From NCBI GenBank assembly GCA_045534095.1, contig JAZSJA010000090.1, positions 1 to 12,223 of the forward strand: a stretch of 12,223 nucleotides of DNA, read 5' to 3'. The position numbers were made by a program, and so were the translations under genes. Below, one piece after another: positions 6,631 through 12,223 of this stretch (its first letter is position 1; each line of letters opens with the position of its first letter). The DNA is from UMGS1279 sp045534095 (GTDB lineage: Bacteria > Bacillota > Clostridia > Oscillospirales > Acutalibacteraceae). The notes beneath the pieces are model-generated. The model worked only from the letters and a program-made list of their open reading frames with translations. It was not told the origin of the DNA and did not search any database.

Positions 6631-6648
6631 GATAAATTGTTATTTGAA
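6631..6648 (+). repeat. Copy 2 of the dispersed repeat GATAAATTGTTATTTGAA
   Basis: Identical to 1482-1499 over 18 nt. It leads directly into the composite repeat at 6646-6711, and its last three bases are shared with that repeat's first palindrome. Confidence 0.7.
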
Positions 6649-6711
6649 CGCTAGGCGTTCTTTTTATCCGAATAGGTTTTGTACAAACGGCCTAGTCTCG
6701 TTCCGCGGCCG
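6646..6711 (+). repeat. Composite repeat, plus-strand copy of the element at 1620-1757
   Basis: Three blocks appear here in the same order as on the minus strand downstream of capG. They are a palindrome around AACGCTAG (6646-6660, arms GAACGC/GCGTTC, then TTTTT), CGAATAGGTT (6669-6678; complement at 1723-1732), and AGTCTCGTTCCGCGGCCG (6694-6711; complement at 1620-1637). The first hairpin with its T run could also end transcription. The GC-rich last block stands out against the AT-rich surroundings. Confidence 0.7.
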
Positions 6712-6721
6712 GAAAGATATA

Positions 6722-6736
6722 GATAAATTGTTATTT
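6722..6736 (+). repeat. Copy 3 (partial) of the GATAAATTGTTATTT repeat
   Basis: The first 15 nt of the repeat at 1482 and 6631, 74 nt after copy 2 and in the same direction, so the composite repeat lies between two copies. Confidence 0.6.
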
Positions 6737-6820
6737 TTTGCACAATTTTAGAGTAACACTGTAGGGGATGGCCCCTCGACATCCCTAAAAAGGTCAGCAC
6801 CGACGAATGGTTTGCACAAT
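6737..6820. repeat. Hairpin segment between 10-bp direct repeats
   Basis: TTTGCACAAT occurs exactly at 6737-6746 and 6811-6820. Between them, 6762-6770 and 6780-6787 pair as TAGGGGATG with CATCCCTA (one bulged G). GTAGGGG hairpins of this kind are familiar as intergenic repeats in Clostridia. The direct repeats could be a target-site duplication, but the segment has no terminal inverted repeats. Confidence 0.45.
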
Positions 6821-6856
6821 CTTTAAAAAATGCATAAATAAAGGGTTTTGTCGTAG

Positions 6857-6876
6857 GGAACGGGCTTGCTCGTTCC
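6857..6876. repeat. Short GGAACG/CGTTCC palindromic repeat
   Basis: GGAACGGGC and GCTCGTTCC pair with one G-T wobble around a 2-nt centre. The core CTCGTTCCGC is shared with the elements at 1620-1637 and 6694-6711, so it is probably a divergent member of the same family. Confidence 0.55.
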
Positions 6877-6957
6877 GCAAAAATAGCCCAAACTTTAACT
6901 TTTAATGTGCTCTATTACAGATTTTTGTTTTTTTGAAATTCCTTTTAGATTTTTCTA

Positions 6958-6986
6958 TTGATAAATTTTTACCTTTATGATAAAAT
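6958..6986 (+). promoter_or_regulatory. Strong extended -10 promoter of the putative ncRNA
   Basis: TTGATA (6958-6963), 17 nt, TAAAAT (6981-6986) preceded by TGA (extended -10). Start expected at 6991-6993, exactly where the closing stem of the RNA begins. Confidence 0.75.
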
Positions 6987-6990
6987 TAAA

Positions 6991-7212
6991 GTGCCAAACA
7001 AAACTTAATAAAGCAAATGTAAGATAACCTTTCCATTATTGAAAGTGTATATCTTTATTTTTGTTGCGTAAATTATATTTATGGATTTAGTAAAAACACA
7101 AATCCCACAAAGATAATTTGCGTGGCTTTGCTTGCATTTGCTTTGAGTTTTGTTTGGCGACAACTGGGGTTTGTGCTTTTCAGTGCGATAACTTCGGTTG
7201 TCGCACTTTTTT
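6991..7212 (+). ncRNA. Putative free-standing structured RNA of about 220 nt, 6S-like in shape
   Basis: No protein frame occupies this stretch, but it folds well on paper. Closing stem P1 pairs 6993-7005 with 7146-7158 (13 bp), 7010-7019 with 7135-7144 (10 bp), and 7020-7023 with 7131-7134, with one small internal loop. P2 pairs 7021-7026 with 7050-7055 and 7029-7033 with 7041-7045; it competes with the top of P1. P3 pairs 7067-7088 with 7100-7122 (about 20 bp with two mismatches, one bulge, one G-U) and an 11-nt loop. A promoter begins it at the foot of P1 and a UUCG terminator ends it. A long closing stem, open asymmetric centre and long distal stem are the layout of 6S RNA, the RNA polymerase regulator. 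I see no sequence hallmark that proves this; a new family or a MITE-like inverted repeat are alternatives. Confidence 0.6.
7183..7212 (+). terminator. Intrinsic terminator with UUCG tetraloop
   Basis: GTGCGATAAC (7183-7192) pairs over 10 bp, with one G-U, to GTTGTCGCAC (7197-7206), closing a C(UUCG)G tetraloop, the most stable type. Six Ts follow (7207-7212). This ends the putative RNA and separates it from the gene at 7330. The 3' arm could instead pair with GCGACAAC at 7157-7164. Confidence 0.9.
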
Positions 7213-7329
7213 ATTTTTACGGGAAATAAAGAATTAAAAGGAGGATTAAAGATTTTTTAATATCCATAAGTTAAAAAGGTGCAAAAATAATATCTAAGCA
7301 TAATTAAATTTATATTGGAGGTATTTTTT

Positions 7330-8190
7330 ATGTCTTTTTGTAATAAATGCGGTTCAGGTGTTGAACCTAATGTGAAATTTTGTCCTAAGTGTGGAAATAA
7401 ATTAGAAGTAAATGAATTTGCAACAGCACCATACCAAGAAGTTAATCCTATTATCAACGCAAATTCAACCATCAACACAGCACAAGCAAATATAAAAGTC
7501 AAAAAAGACAGAACACGTTTTTGGTTAATTATGAAATTGGTTGTTTTTGCAATGTTTATATTGCTTTTGTTCTTACCGGGAATGATTAATATCAATACTA
7601 TACAACATGATTATACTTATGACCCTGAAATTTTTGAGGAATATGATTCTAATCTATCATTTGCCGATTATTCTCATCATCGTTTTTATACCCCATATAA
7701 TGATTTTTCATCACCGTCTGAGGTCCAAATTATAATAGCTTTCATAATAGTAGCTTTTTTGATTTTGGAAATTGTTTTTTCTTTTATTCGTATAGTAAAA
7801 TTTAAATTTGTAAAAATAAACAAAAGGCAACTCATTTTGCCAATTCTAATTTTTCTTTTATTTATAACATCATGTGTATCTTTTTATTTTGATAGTTACC
7901 ACGAAAACGAACGCTTTACATACGAATTTACAGACACAGATTATTTCACTGGTAAAACAGAAAAATGGACAAATACTTATTCACAAAGTTTTTATGATAA
8001 TACAGGGTTTACAGAAATGAAACCACCTTCTAGCAGTTCAAGTGCTATTGCTAAACTTATTTATTCAGTAATATATAGTTATAGTTTCGGTCCTTTATTT
8101 TACATTGCAATTGCGGTATTTATAATTATGTTAGCGATTGACTGCTATAGTATTAAAAAAGTTAAACTTTTGCAAAAAACATTGCAATAA
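7330..8190 (+). CDS. Zinc-ribbon membrane protein of unknown function
   Basis: 286 residues. The start is ATG 7330, with GGAGG at 7317-7321 and 8-nt spacing; an in-frame TTG at 7315 overlaps this site and is rejected. The N-terminus is a single zinc ribbon, CNKCG at 4-8 and CPKCG at 18-22 (ligands Cys4, Cys7, Cys18, Cys21). A Asn/Thr-rich linker to about 60 follows, then four hydrophobic segments at about 64-84, 132-156, 167-187 and 253-273. The stretches 85-131 and 188-252 are polar and rich in Tyr, Asp and Ser, and would face outside. The zinc ribbon would be cytoplasmic. Proteins starting with such a ribbon followed by membrane segments are common in Clostridia, mostly without known function. 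It is a single gene with its own terminator; I found no convincing promoter between 7213 and 7316. The very AT-rich codons differ from the neighbouring hrcA operon. Confidence 0.85.
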   Translation: MSFCNKCGSGVEPNVKFCPKCGNKLEVNEFATAPYQEVNPIINANSTINTAQANIKVKKDRTRFWLIMKLVVFAMFILLLFLPGMININTIQHDYTYDPEIFEEYDSNLSFADYSHHRFYTPYNDFSSPSEVQIIIAFIIVAFLILEIVFSFIRIVKFKFVKINKRQLILPILIFLLFITSCVSFYFDSYHENERFTYEFTDTDYFTGKTEKWTNTYSQSFYDNTGFTEMKPPSSSSSAIAKLIYSVIYSYSFGPLFYIAIAVFIIMLAIDCYSIKKVKLLQKTLQ

Positions 8191-8208
8191 ACTCATAATT
8201 CAACACTC

Positions 8209-8249
8209 AAAAAGATGCACCTCTAACTAAATAGTGGTGCATCTTTTTT
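8209..8249 (+). terminator. Intrinsic terminator after the zinc-ribbon gene
   Basis: Arms 8209-8221 and 8236-8248 (AAAAAGATGCACC and its complement) make a perfect 13-bp stem with a small inner CTA/TAG pairing. The 3' arm ends in a six-T run. Confidence 0.88.
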
Positions 8250-8451
8250 AAATATCGTGACAAAAAATTATGCTCTTCAAAAGTCAGGTCGTTGATTTTA
8301 TCCCTACAATTAACAACAAAACTATTTTTAAAATCATAACCGCTATGTCATTATTCGCCGAAAAACCGAGGTTTTTTATATTTCTTTTAGATATTTTTTA
8401 TAAAGGTCAGTAAAAGTCAAAAAAATTCATAAAATTTTCATATTAAACCTA
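8250..8451. other. Intergenic gap without a recognisable gene
   Basis: About 200 AT-rich bases between the terminator and the hrcA promoter. The only structure is AAAAACC (8361-8367) facing GGTTTTT (8370-8376), too tight a loop to be a convincing hairpin. No start codon with a ribosome binding site leads a meaningful frame. Confidence 0.6.
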
Positions 8452-8480
8452 TTGACAAATGCTGCCAACCGTGGTAAATT
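8452..8480 (+). promoter_or_regulatory. hrcA: Sigma-A promoter of the hrcA operon
   Basis: A perfect TTGACA (8452-8457), 17 nt, then TAAATT (8475-8480). The start point would fall near 8487, immediately before or within CIRCE, so HrcA binding would block initiation. Confidence 0.75.
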
Positions 8481-8488
8481 ATTATACG

Positions 8489-8515
8489 TTAGCACTCGAG
8501 ATGCAAGAGTGCTAA
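8489..8515 (+). promoter_or_regulatory. CIRCE operator bound by HrcA
   Basis: TTAGCACTC (8489-8497), a 9-nt spacer, and GAGTGCTAA (8507-8515) match the CIRCE consensus perfectly. HrcA, encoded 32 nt downstream, binds this element and represses the class I heat-shock operon; heat or misfolded protein titrates the GroE chaperonin that keeps HrcA active. Confidence 0.98.
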
Positions 8516-8547
8516 TTCTTAAAAACTATAAAAGGCAGGTGCTAACC

Positions 8548-9582
8548 GTGGAACTTACCCCAAGGAAAAAGATAATTCTTTCGGAGATTGTAAAGGCACA
8601 TATTGCACACGGTGAACCTGTTGGTTCAAAGTTTTTATGCGAGGTTACAAATCTTGGGCTTTCATCTGCTACCATACGTAATGAGATGAGCGACCTTTCA
8701 GAAATGGGATATTTAGAACAGCCCCATACCTCGGCAGGCAGAATTCCAACCGCTGCCGGTTACCGAATGTACGTAACCGGTCTTTTAGATAAAAACACAC
8801 CCTCCGACCCCATTAAGGCTTCAATTGATAAAGCTTTGGAAAGGGTTGCAGACGACCCCGAGCATATGACGGCAACTGCAGGTCAAGCCCTTTCTGAGCT
8901 TACCGGATTTACCACCGTCGCACTCACAATCCCCGAGGCAAGTGCTTTTATAAAAAGAATTGAACTTTTGCCTATGGGTAAAAGAATGGCGTTGCTTGTT
9001 TTGGTAACGTCAGACGGAATTGCACGAAGCAGAATCTGTCGCACGGGAGATAATTTAAACGTTTCTGCCATCAAGGCTTTTGACAGACTTGCCGCAGTAG
9101 ATATTGTAGGCAAGGAGTTAGGCGATTTCAACGGCGTATTTTTGCAAACAGTCGCCGCTAAAATGGGTAACTACTCACTTATTTTAATGCCGCTCATCAC
9201 CACTCTTTTTGAAATGATAGAGGGTATTAGAAATTCACAAATCGATTTAAAAGGTGAATCAAACCTTTATTCTGTATATAATAAGGATATAGATGCAAGA
9301 AGAATAGTTGAATTCATTTCACGCCGAGATGCAATTCTTTCTATACTCTCTGAAATTCCCGACCAGGTAAGCGTTGTTTTTGGTGAGGAATTCGGCGAGG
9401 AAGCCTTGAAGCCCTCCAGTATGGTGGTTGCCAAATTTGGCAGTAATCAAAACAAGGTGGGCAGAATAGGTATTATTGGCCCCACCCGTATGGCATACGA
9501 GGACTTAATTCCAAGTATTAGTTATTTTGCCAAACAGTTGGGCAAGGTTTTAGAACAGTCCATCCGCGATTTGGATGATTAG
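8548..9582 (+). CDS. hrcA: Heat-inducible transcription repressor HrcA
   Basis: 344 residues from GTG 8548. The N-terminal winged helix is clear: LTPRKKIILSEIV at 3-15, GEPVGSKFL at 22-30, LSSATIRNEMSDL at 38-50, GYLEQPHTSAGRIPT at 54-68. The remainder is the GAF-like dimerisation domain; VVFGEE followed by a VVAKFG strand near the C-terminus is typical. The frame is open back to 8452, but that runs through the promoter and CIRCE. The family begins with LTxR, so GTG 8548, with AGGTG 6 nt upstream, is the best start; GTG 8539 is in frame but too close to its only ribosome binding site. HrcA represses its own operon through CIRCE. It is first in hrcA-grpE-dnaK, 14 nt before grpE. Confidence 0.97.
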   Translation: MELTPRKKIILSEIVKAHIAHGEPVGSKFLCEVTNLGLSSATIRNEMSDLSEMGYLEQPHTSAGRIPTAAGYRMYVTGLLDKNTPSDPIKASIDKALERVADDPEHMTATAGQALSELTGFTTVALTIPEASAFIKRIELLPMGKRMALLVLVTSDGIARSRICRTGDNLNVSAIKAFDRLAAVDIVGKELGDFNGVFLQTVAAKMGNYSLILMPLITTLFEMIEGIRNSQIDLKGESNLYSVYNKDIDARRIVEFISRRDAILSILSEIPDQVSVVFGEEFGEEALKPSSMVVAKFGSNQNKVGRIGIIGPTRMAYEDLIPSISYFAKQLGKVLEQSIRDLDD

Positions 9583-9596
9583 AAAGGACAAATATT

Positions 9597-10124
9597 ATGA
9601 GTGAAGAAGTAAAGGAAAATATTCCTAACGAGGCTAAAGCCCAAACCGAAAAAAAGGCTTCAAAGCCAAAAAAATCTAAATCAAATGCCGAGATAGAAAA
9701 ATTAACTGCAGAGCTTGAAGAACAAAAAGGTTTACTTATGCGTACGGCTGCCGAATTTGATAATTTCAAAAAACGTACCGAGCGTGAAAAAATCAAAACT
9801 GCCGAATATTCAAAAGCAAACATTTTAAAACAACTTTTGCCCGTTATTGATAATGCCGGCAGGGCTTTGGCAGTAGAACCCTCTTCTGCCGACTATGCAA
9901 AGGGTGTTGAGCTTATTGTAAAACAACTCGTAGGCCTTGTAGATACCTTTGGTATGATAGAACTTGCCGAGATTGGCGACACATTTGACCCCGAAATTCA
10001 CGAGGCTGTTATGCATATTGATGACCCTGAAAAGGGCGAAAACGAAATTGTAATGGTGCTCCAACAGGGATACAAACTTGGTGACACCGTAATTCGCCCC
10101 GCTATGGTGCAGGTTGCAAACTAG
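9597..10124 (+). CDS. grpE: Nucleotide exchange factor GrpE
   Basis: 175 residues starting at ATG 9597 with AAAGGA 8 nt upstream. GrpE is a dimer that opens the DnaK nucleotide site so ADP leaves, and its long helix acts as a thermosensor. Residues 1-30 are Lys- and Glu-rich and disordered. Residues about 31-75 form the long coiled-coil helix, with AAEFDNFKKRTEREK at 51-65 as the family signature. The helical bundle follows, then the beta domain at about 125-175 with TFDPEIHEAV at 129-138 and the closing GYKLGDTVIRPAMVQV. All expected parts are present. It lies between hrcA and dnaK in the heat-shock operon. Confidence 0.97.
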   Translation: MSEEVKENIPNEAKAQTEKKASKPKKSKSNAEIEKLTAELEEQKGLLMRTAAEFDNFKKRTEREKIKTAEYSKANILKQLLPVIDNAGRALAVEPSSADYAKGVELIVKQLVGLVDTFGMIELAEIGDTFDPEIHEAVMHIDDPEKGENEIVMVLQQGYKLGDTVIRPAMVQVAN

Positions 10125-10131
10125 TTAATTA

Positions 10132-10161
10132 CACAATCCACTATTAAAATAGTTAATTGTG
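10132..10161 (+). repeat. Inverted repeat between grpE and dnaK
   Basis: CACAAT-CC-ACTATT (10132-10145) faces AATAGT-TA-ATTGTG (10148-10161) with only the central CC/TA unpaired and a 2-nt centre. It lies 7 nt after the grpE stop. There is no T run after it, so it is more likely an mRNA processing or stability element, or a protein-binding palindrome, than a terminator. Confidence 0.5.
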
Positions 10162-10208
10162 ACAAAAATAATTATAAAATATAAAAACTGATTTTGGAGG
10201 AAAAAATC

Positions 10209-12044
10209 ATGGGAAAAATTATTGGTATTGACTTAGGTACCACAAACTCTTGCGTTGCCGTTATGGAAGGCGGCGAGGCAGTTGTTATCGCTAATGCTGA
10301 GGGTGGCAGAACTACCCCTTCTGTTGTAGCATTTTCAAAAACAGGCGAGCGTATGGTAGGTCAGGTTGCAAAGCGTCAGGCTATCACCAACCCCGACCGT
10401 ACAATCAGCTCTATTAAACGCGAAATGGGTACTGCTTACAGCGTTGCTATTGATGAGAAAAATTACACACCTCAAGAAATCTCCGCAATCATCCTCTCTA
10501 AACTCAAAGCCGATGCAGAAAGTTACCTCGGCACCACCGTTAGCGAGGCAGTTATCACCGTTCCCGCATACTTTACCGATGCTCAGCGTCAGGCCACTAA
10601 AGATGCCGGTAAAATTGCAGGCTTAGAGGTTAAGAGAATTATTAACGAGCCTACCGCAGCTGCTCTTGCTTACAGTATTGATAAAGAGGACGACCAAAAG
10701 GTTATGGTTTACGACCTTGGCGGTGGTACTTTTGACGTTTCTATCATTGAAATGGGCGACGGCGTTCAAGAAGTTTTGGCTACCGCAGGTAACAACCGTT
10801 TGGGCGGTGACGATTTCGATAAAAGAGTTATGGACTACATCGTTTCTCAATTCAAAGCTGAGCAAGGCATTGATTTAACTAATGATAAAATGGCAATGCA
10901 GAGAATTAAAGAGGCTGCTGAAAAGGCTAAGATTGACCTTTCCGGTATGGTTAGCACTGACATCAACCTCCCCTTTATCACTGCAGATGCAACCGGTCCT
11001 AAGCACTTTGAAACATCCCTTACCCGTGCTAAGTTCAACGAGCTTACCGGCGACTTGGTAGAAGCTACCATGGGTCCTGTTCGTCAAGCACTTGCCGATT
11101 CCGGTTTAGATAAGAGCGAAATCAACAAGGTATTGATGGTTGGTGGTTCCAGCCGTATTCCCGCAGTTCAAGAGGCAGTTAAAAACTTTATCGGCAGCGA
11201 GCCTTTCAAGGGTATCAACCCCGATGAATGTGTTGCTCTTGGTGCCGCAATTCAAGGCGGTGTTCTTGGCGGTGACGTTAAGGGTCTTCTCCTTTTAGAC
11301 GTTACTCCCCTTTCACTTGGTATTGAAACCATGGGCGGTATCTCCACAAAGGTTATCGATCGTAACACCACCATTCCTACCAAAAAGAGCCAGATTTTCT
11401 CTACCGCTGCTGATAATCAGCCCTCTGTTGAGGTTCACGTATTACAGGGTGAACGCGAATTTGCAAGAGATAACAAAACTCTTGGCGTGTTCCATCTTGA
11501 TGGCATTGCCCCCGCTCCTCGCGGAATCCCTCAAATTGAGGTTACCTTTGACATAGACGCTAACGGTATTGTTAACGTTTCTGCTAAGGATTTAGGCTCC
11601 GGTAAAGAGCAAAAAATCACCATCACCTCCAGCACAAATATGTCTAAGGATGATATTGATAAGGCAGTTCAAGAGGCTGAGCAGTATGCATCTGAGGATA
11701 AAAAGCGTCGTGAAGAAATTGACGTTCGCAATGGTGCTGACCAAATGATTTATCAAACCGAAAAAGCATTAACCGATCTTGGTGATAAAATCACTGAGGA
11801 TGAAAAAGCAAAAATCAACACCGCTATTGAAGCTCTTCGCGAGGCTCTCAAGGGTACTGATTTAGAGGCTATTAAAGCAAAACAAGAGGAACTTCAAAAA
11901 GAGTTCTATGCTATAAGCGAAAAACTTTATCAGCAGGCTAACCCTCAGGGTGCTCCCGGTGCTGACCCCACTCAAGGCGGTGCTGCTCCCGGTGCAGATA
12001 ACGTATACGAAGCCGATTTCAAAGATGAAACCGACGGACAGTAA
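10209..12044 (+). CDS. dnaK: Molecular chaperone DnaK (Hsp70)
   Basis: 611 residues from ATG 10209, with GGAGG at 10196-10200 and 8-nt spacing; an in-frame TTG at 10194 overlaps that site and is rejected. The ATPase domain shows IGIDLGTTNSC at 5-15, YDLGGGTFDVS at 168-178 and VGGSSRIPAV at 311-320. The linker LLLLDVTPLSLG is at 360-371, then the substrate-binding domain and a helical lid. The tail is Gly/Pro/Ala/Gln-rich and ends in an acidic segment. About 24 residues present near position 80 in Gram-negative DnaK are absent here, as in other Gram-positives. DnaK binds unfolded polypeptides in an ATP cycle run by DnaJ and GrpE. Codon choice is more regular than in the accessory genes, as expected for a highly expressed protein. 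It is controlled by the CIRCE operator. Confidence 0.98.
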   Translation: MGKIIGIDLGTTNSCVAVMEGGEAVVIANAEGGRTTPSVVAFSKTGERMVGQVAKRQAITNPDRTISSIKREMGTAYSVAIDEKNYTPQEISAIILSKLKADAESYLGTTVSEAVITVPAYFTDAQRQATKDAGKIAGLEVKRIINEPTAAALAYSIDKEDDQKVMVYDLGGGTFDVSIIEMGDGVQEVLATAGNNRLGGDDFDKRVMDYIVSQFKAEQGIDLTNDKMAMQRIKEAAEKAKIDLSGMVSTDINLPFITADATGPKHFETSLTRAKFNELTGDLVEATMGPVRQALADSGLDKSEINKVLMVGGSSRIPAVQEAVKNFIGSEPFKGINPDECVALGAAIQGGVLGGDVKGLLLLDVTPLSLGIETMGGISTKVIDRNTTIPTKKSQIFSTAADNQPSVEVHVLQGEREFARDNKTLGVFHLDGIAPAPRGIPQIEVTFDIDANGIVNVSAKDLGSGKEQKITITSSTNMSKDDIDKAVQEAEQYASEDKKRREEIDVRNGADQMIYQTEKALTDLGDKITEDEKAKINTAIEALREALKGTDLEAIKAKQEELQKEFYAISEKLYQQANPQGAPGADPTQGGAAPGADNVYEADFKDETDGQ

Positions 12045-12068
12045 TAAATAAGCTATAAAAAACCATAT

Positions 12069-12096
12069 GCCTTTCACTCATTCCCGTGTGGAAGGC
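12069..12096 (+). other. Hairpin between dnaK and dnaJ
   Basis: GCCTTTCAC (12069-12077) pairs with GTGTGGAAGGC allowing one G-U (12088-12096 side), giving a 9-bp stem with a 10-nt loop. No T run follows directly, so it may lower rather than stop read-through into dnaJ, or mark an mRNA processing site. Confidence 0.45.
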
Positions 12097-12129
12097 AATG
12101 CGATTTTAAGAATTTGGAGTGTATTCCTT

Positions 12130-12223
12130 TTGAGCGATAACAAAAGAGATTATTAGGAGGTCGGGGGGGATGAAAAGTCTGCATGTGTTGAGGATATAAA
12201 AAAAGCGTATCGTAAAGCGGCAA
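12130..12223 (+). pseudogene. dnaJ: Start of dnaJ with an in-frame TAG (cut by window edge)
   Basis: From TTG 12130, with GGAG (12116-12119) 10 nt upstream, the frame reads SDNKRDY, then TAG (12154-12156), then EVGGDEKSACVEDIKKAYRKAA to the window end. This is plainly the beginning of a DnaJ J-domain, normally KRDYYEVLGV-K-AS--DIKKAYRKLA. The TAG sits where the second Tyr of DYYEVLG should be. The Leu and Val of EVLGV are replaced by Gly and Asp next to a run of seven Gs, and the usual Ser is Cys. The HPD motif would lie beyond the window. Its position after dnaK agrees with dnaJ. Either the gene is decaying or the last part of this sequence carries errors. An ATG after the G run opens only a nine-codon frame. 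Confidence 0.7.

Noticed and set aside
6646..6665. GAACGC/GCGTTC hairpin with TTTTT as the main tsaB terminator
   Set aside because: The 17-bp hairpin at 6562-6607 comes first and is far stronger; this one is better explained as part of the dispersed repeat.
7021..7164. The long inverted repeat as a MITE instead of an RNA gene
   Set aside because: No target-site duplication flanks 6993-7158, and the promoter and terminator fit an RNA gene better. Not fully excluded, since copy number is unknown.
7315..7329. Zinc-ribbon gene start at TTG 7315
   Set aside because: It overlaps its own GGAGG; ATG 7330 has ideal spacing and places the first Cys pair at the usual distance.
8361..8377. AAAAACC/GGTTTTT as a terminator upstream of hrcA
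   Set aside because: The centre leaves a two-base loop, so only a weak A-T stem can form, and no gene ends near it.
8452..8547. In-frame extension of hrcA upstream to a TTG at 8452
   Set aside because: It would run through the -35 and -10 boxes and CIRCE, and the extra residues do not resemble HrcA. GTG 8548 gives the family's normal N-terminus.
10194..10208. dnaK start at TTG 10194
   Set aside because: The TTG overlaps the GGAGG of the true ATG at 10209, after which the DnaK N-terminus is standard.
12170..12199. ATG after the seven-G run as an alternative start
   Set aside because: Although an AGGAGG lies upstream, the frame stops after nine codons, while the J-domain is encoded in another frame.

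Overview
This window looks like chromosomal DNA from a low-GC Gram-positive bacterium, most likely an anaerobic member of the Clostridia. The evidence is an AT-rich sequence with GGAGG-type ribosome binding sites, frequent TTG and GTG starts, an hrcA-grpE-dnaK operon with a perfect CIRCE operator, and a DnaK that lacks the insertion in the ATPase domain seen in Gram-negative homologues. The genus cannot be fixed from the sequence. TAG, TAA and TGA show no sign of recoding: several intact genes end in TAG.

Layout. Positions 1-1460 hold a small accessory block. It contains the 5' end of an unknown minus-strand gene, a tail-anchored TPR-like protein, and a divergent XRE-type regulator whose shared intergenic region carries repeated AAGATAA half-sites over a consensus promoter. 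Positions 1461-1747 are a repeat-rich intergenic stretch. Positions 1748-5262 (minus strand) form a compact operon, rodA-like SEDS glycosyltransferase, capF and capG, driven by a well-formed promoter at 5285-5313. CapF and CapG are the last two enzymes of UDP-N-acetyl-L-fucosamine synthesis; the first enzyme, CapE, is not here. Positions 5322-6607 (plus strand) hold tsaE-tsaB, for the t6A modification of tRNA, with promoter and terminator.

Positions 6608-7329 contain no protein gene. The first part carries dispersed palindromic repeats, including an inverted copy of the repeat at 1599-1757. The second part (about 6991-7212) has what a free-standing structured RNA gene needs: an extended -10 promoter, a start at the foot of a 27-bp closing stem, two inner hairpins, and a terminator with a UUCG tetraloop. 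It resembles 6S RNA in overall shape but I cannot assign it to a family. Downstream is a zinc-ribbon membrane protein of unknown function (7330-8190).

Positions 8452-12223 are the class I heat-shock operon: promoter, CIRCE, hrcA, grpE, dnaK and the start of dnaJ. The dnaJ reading frame has an in-frame TAG at codon 9 and further unexpected residues, so it is either a pseudogene or an error near a contig end.

Working together: HrcA binds CIRCE and represses its own operon; GrpE and DnaJ (if functional) serve DnaK. RodA-like and CapF/CapG both act in cell-envelope construction. TsaE and TsaB act with TsaD, encoded elsewhere.
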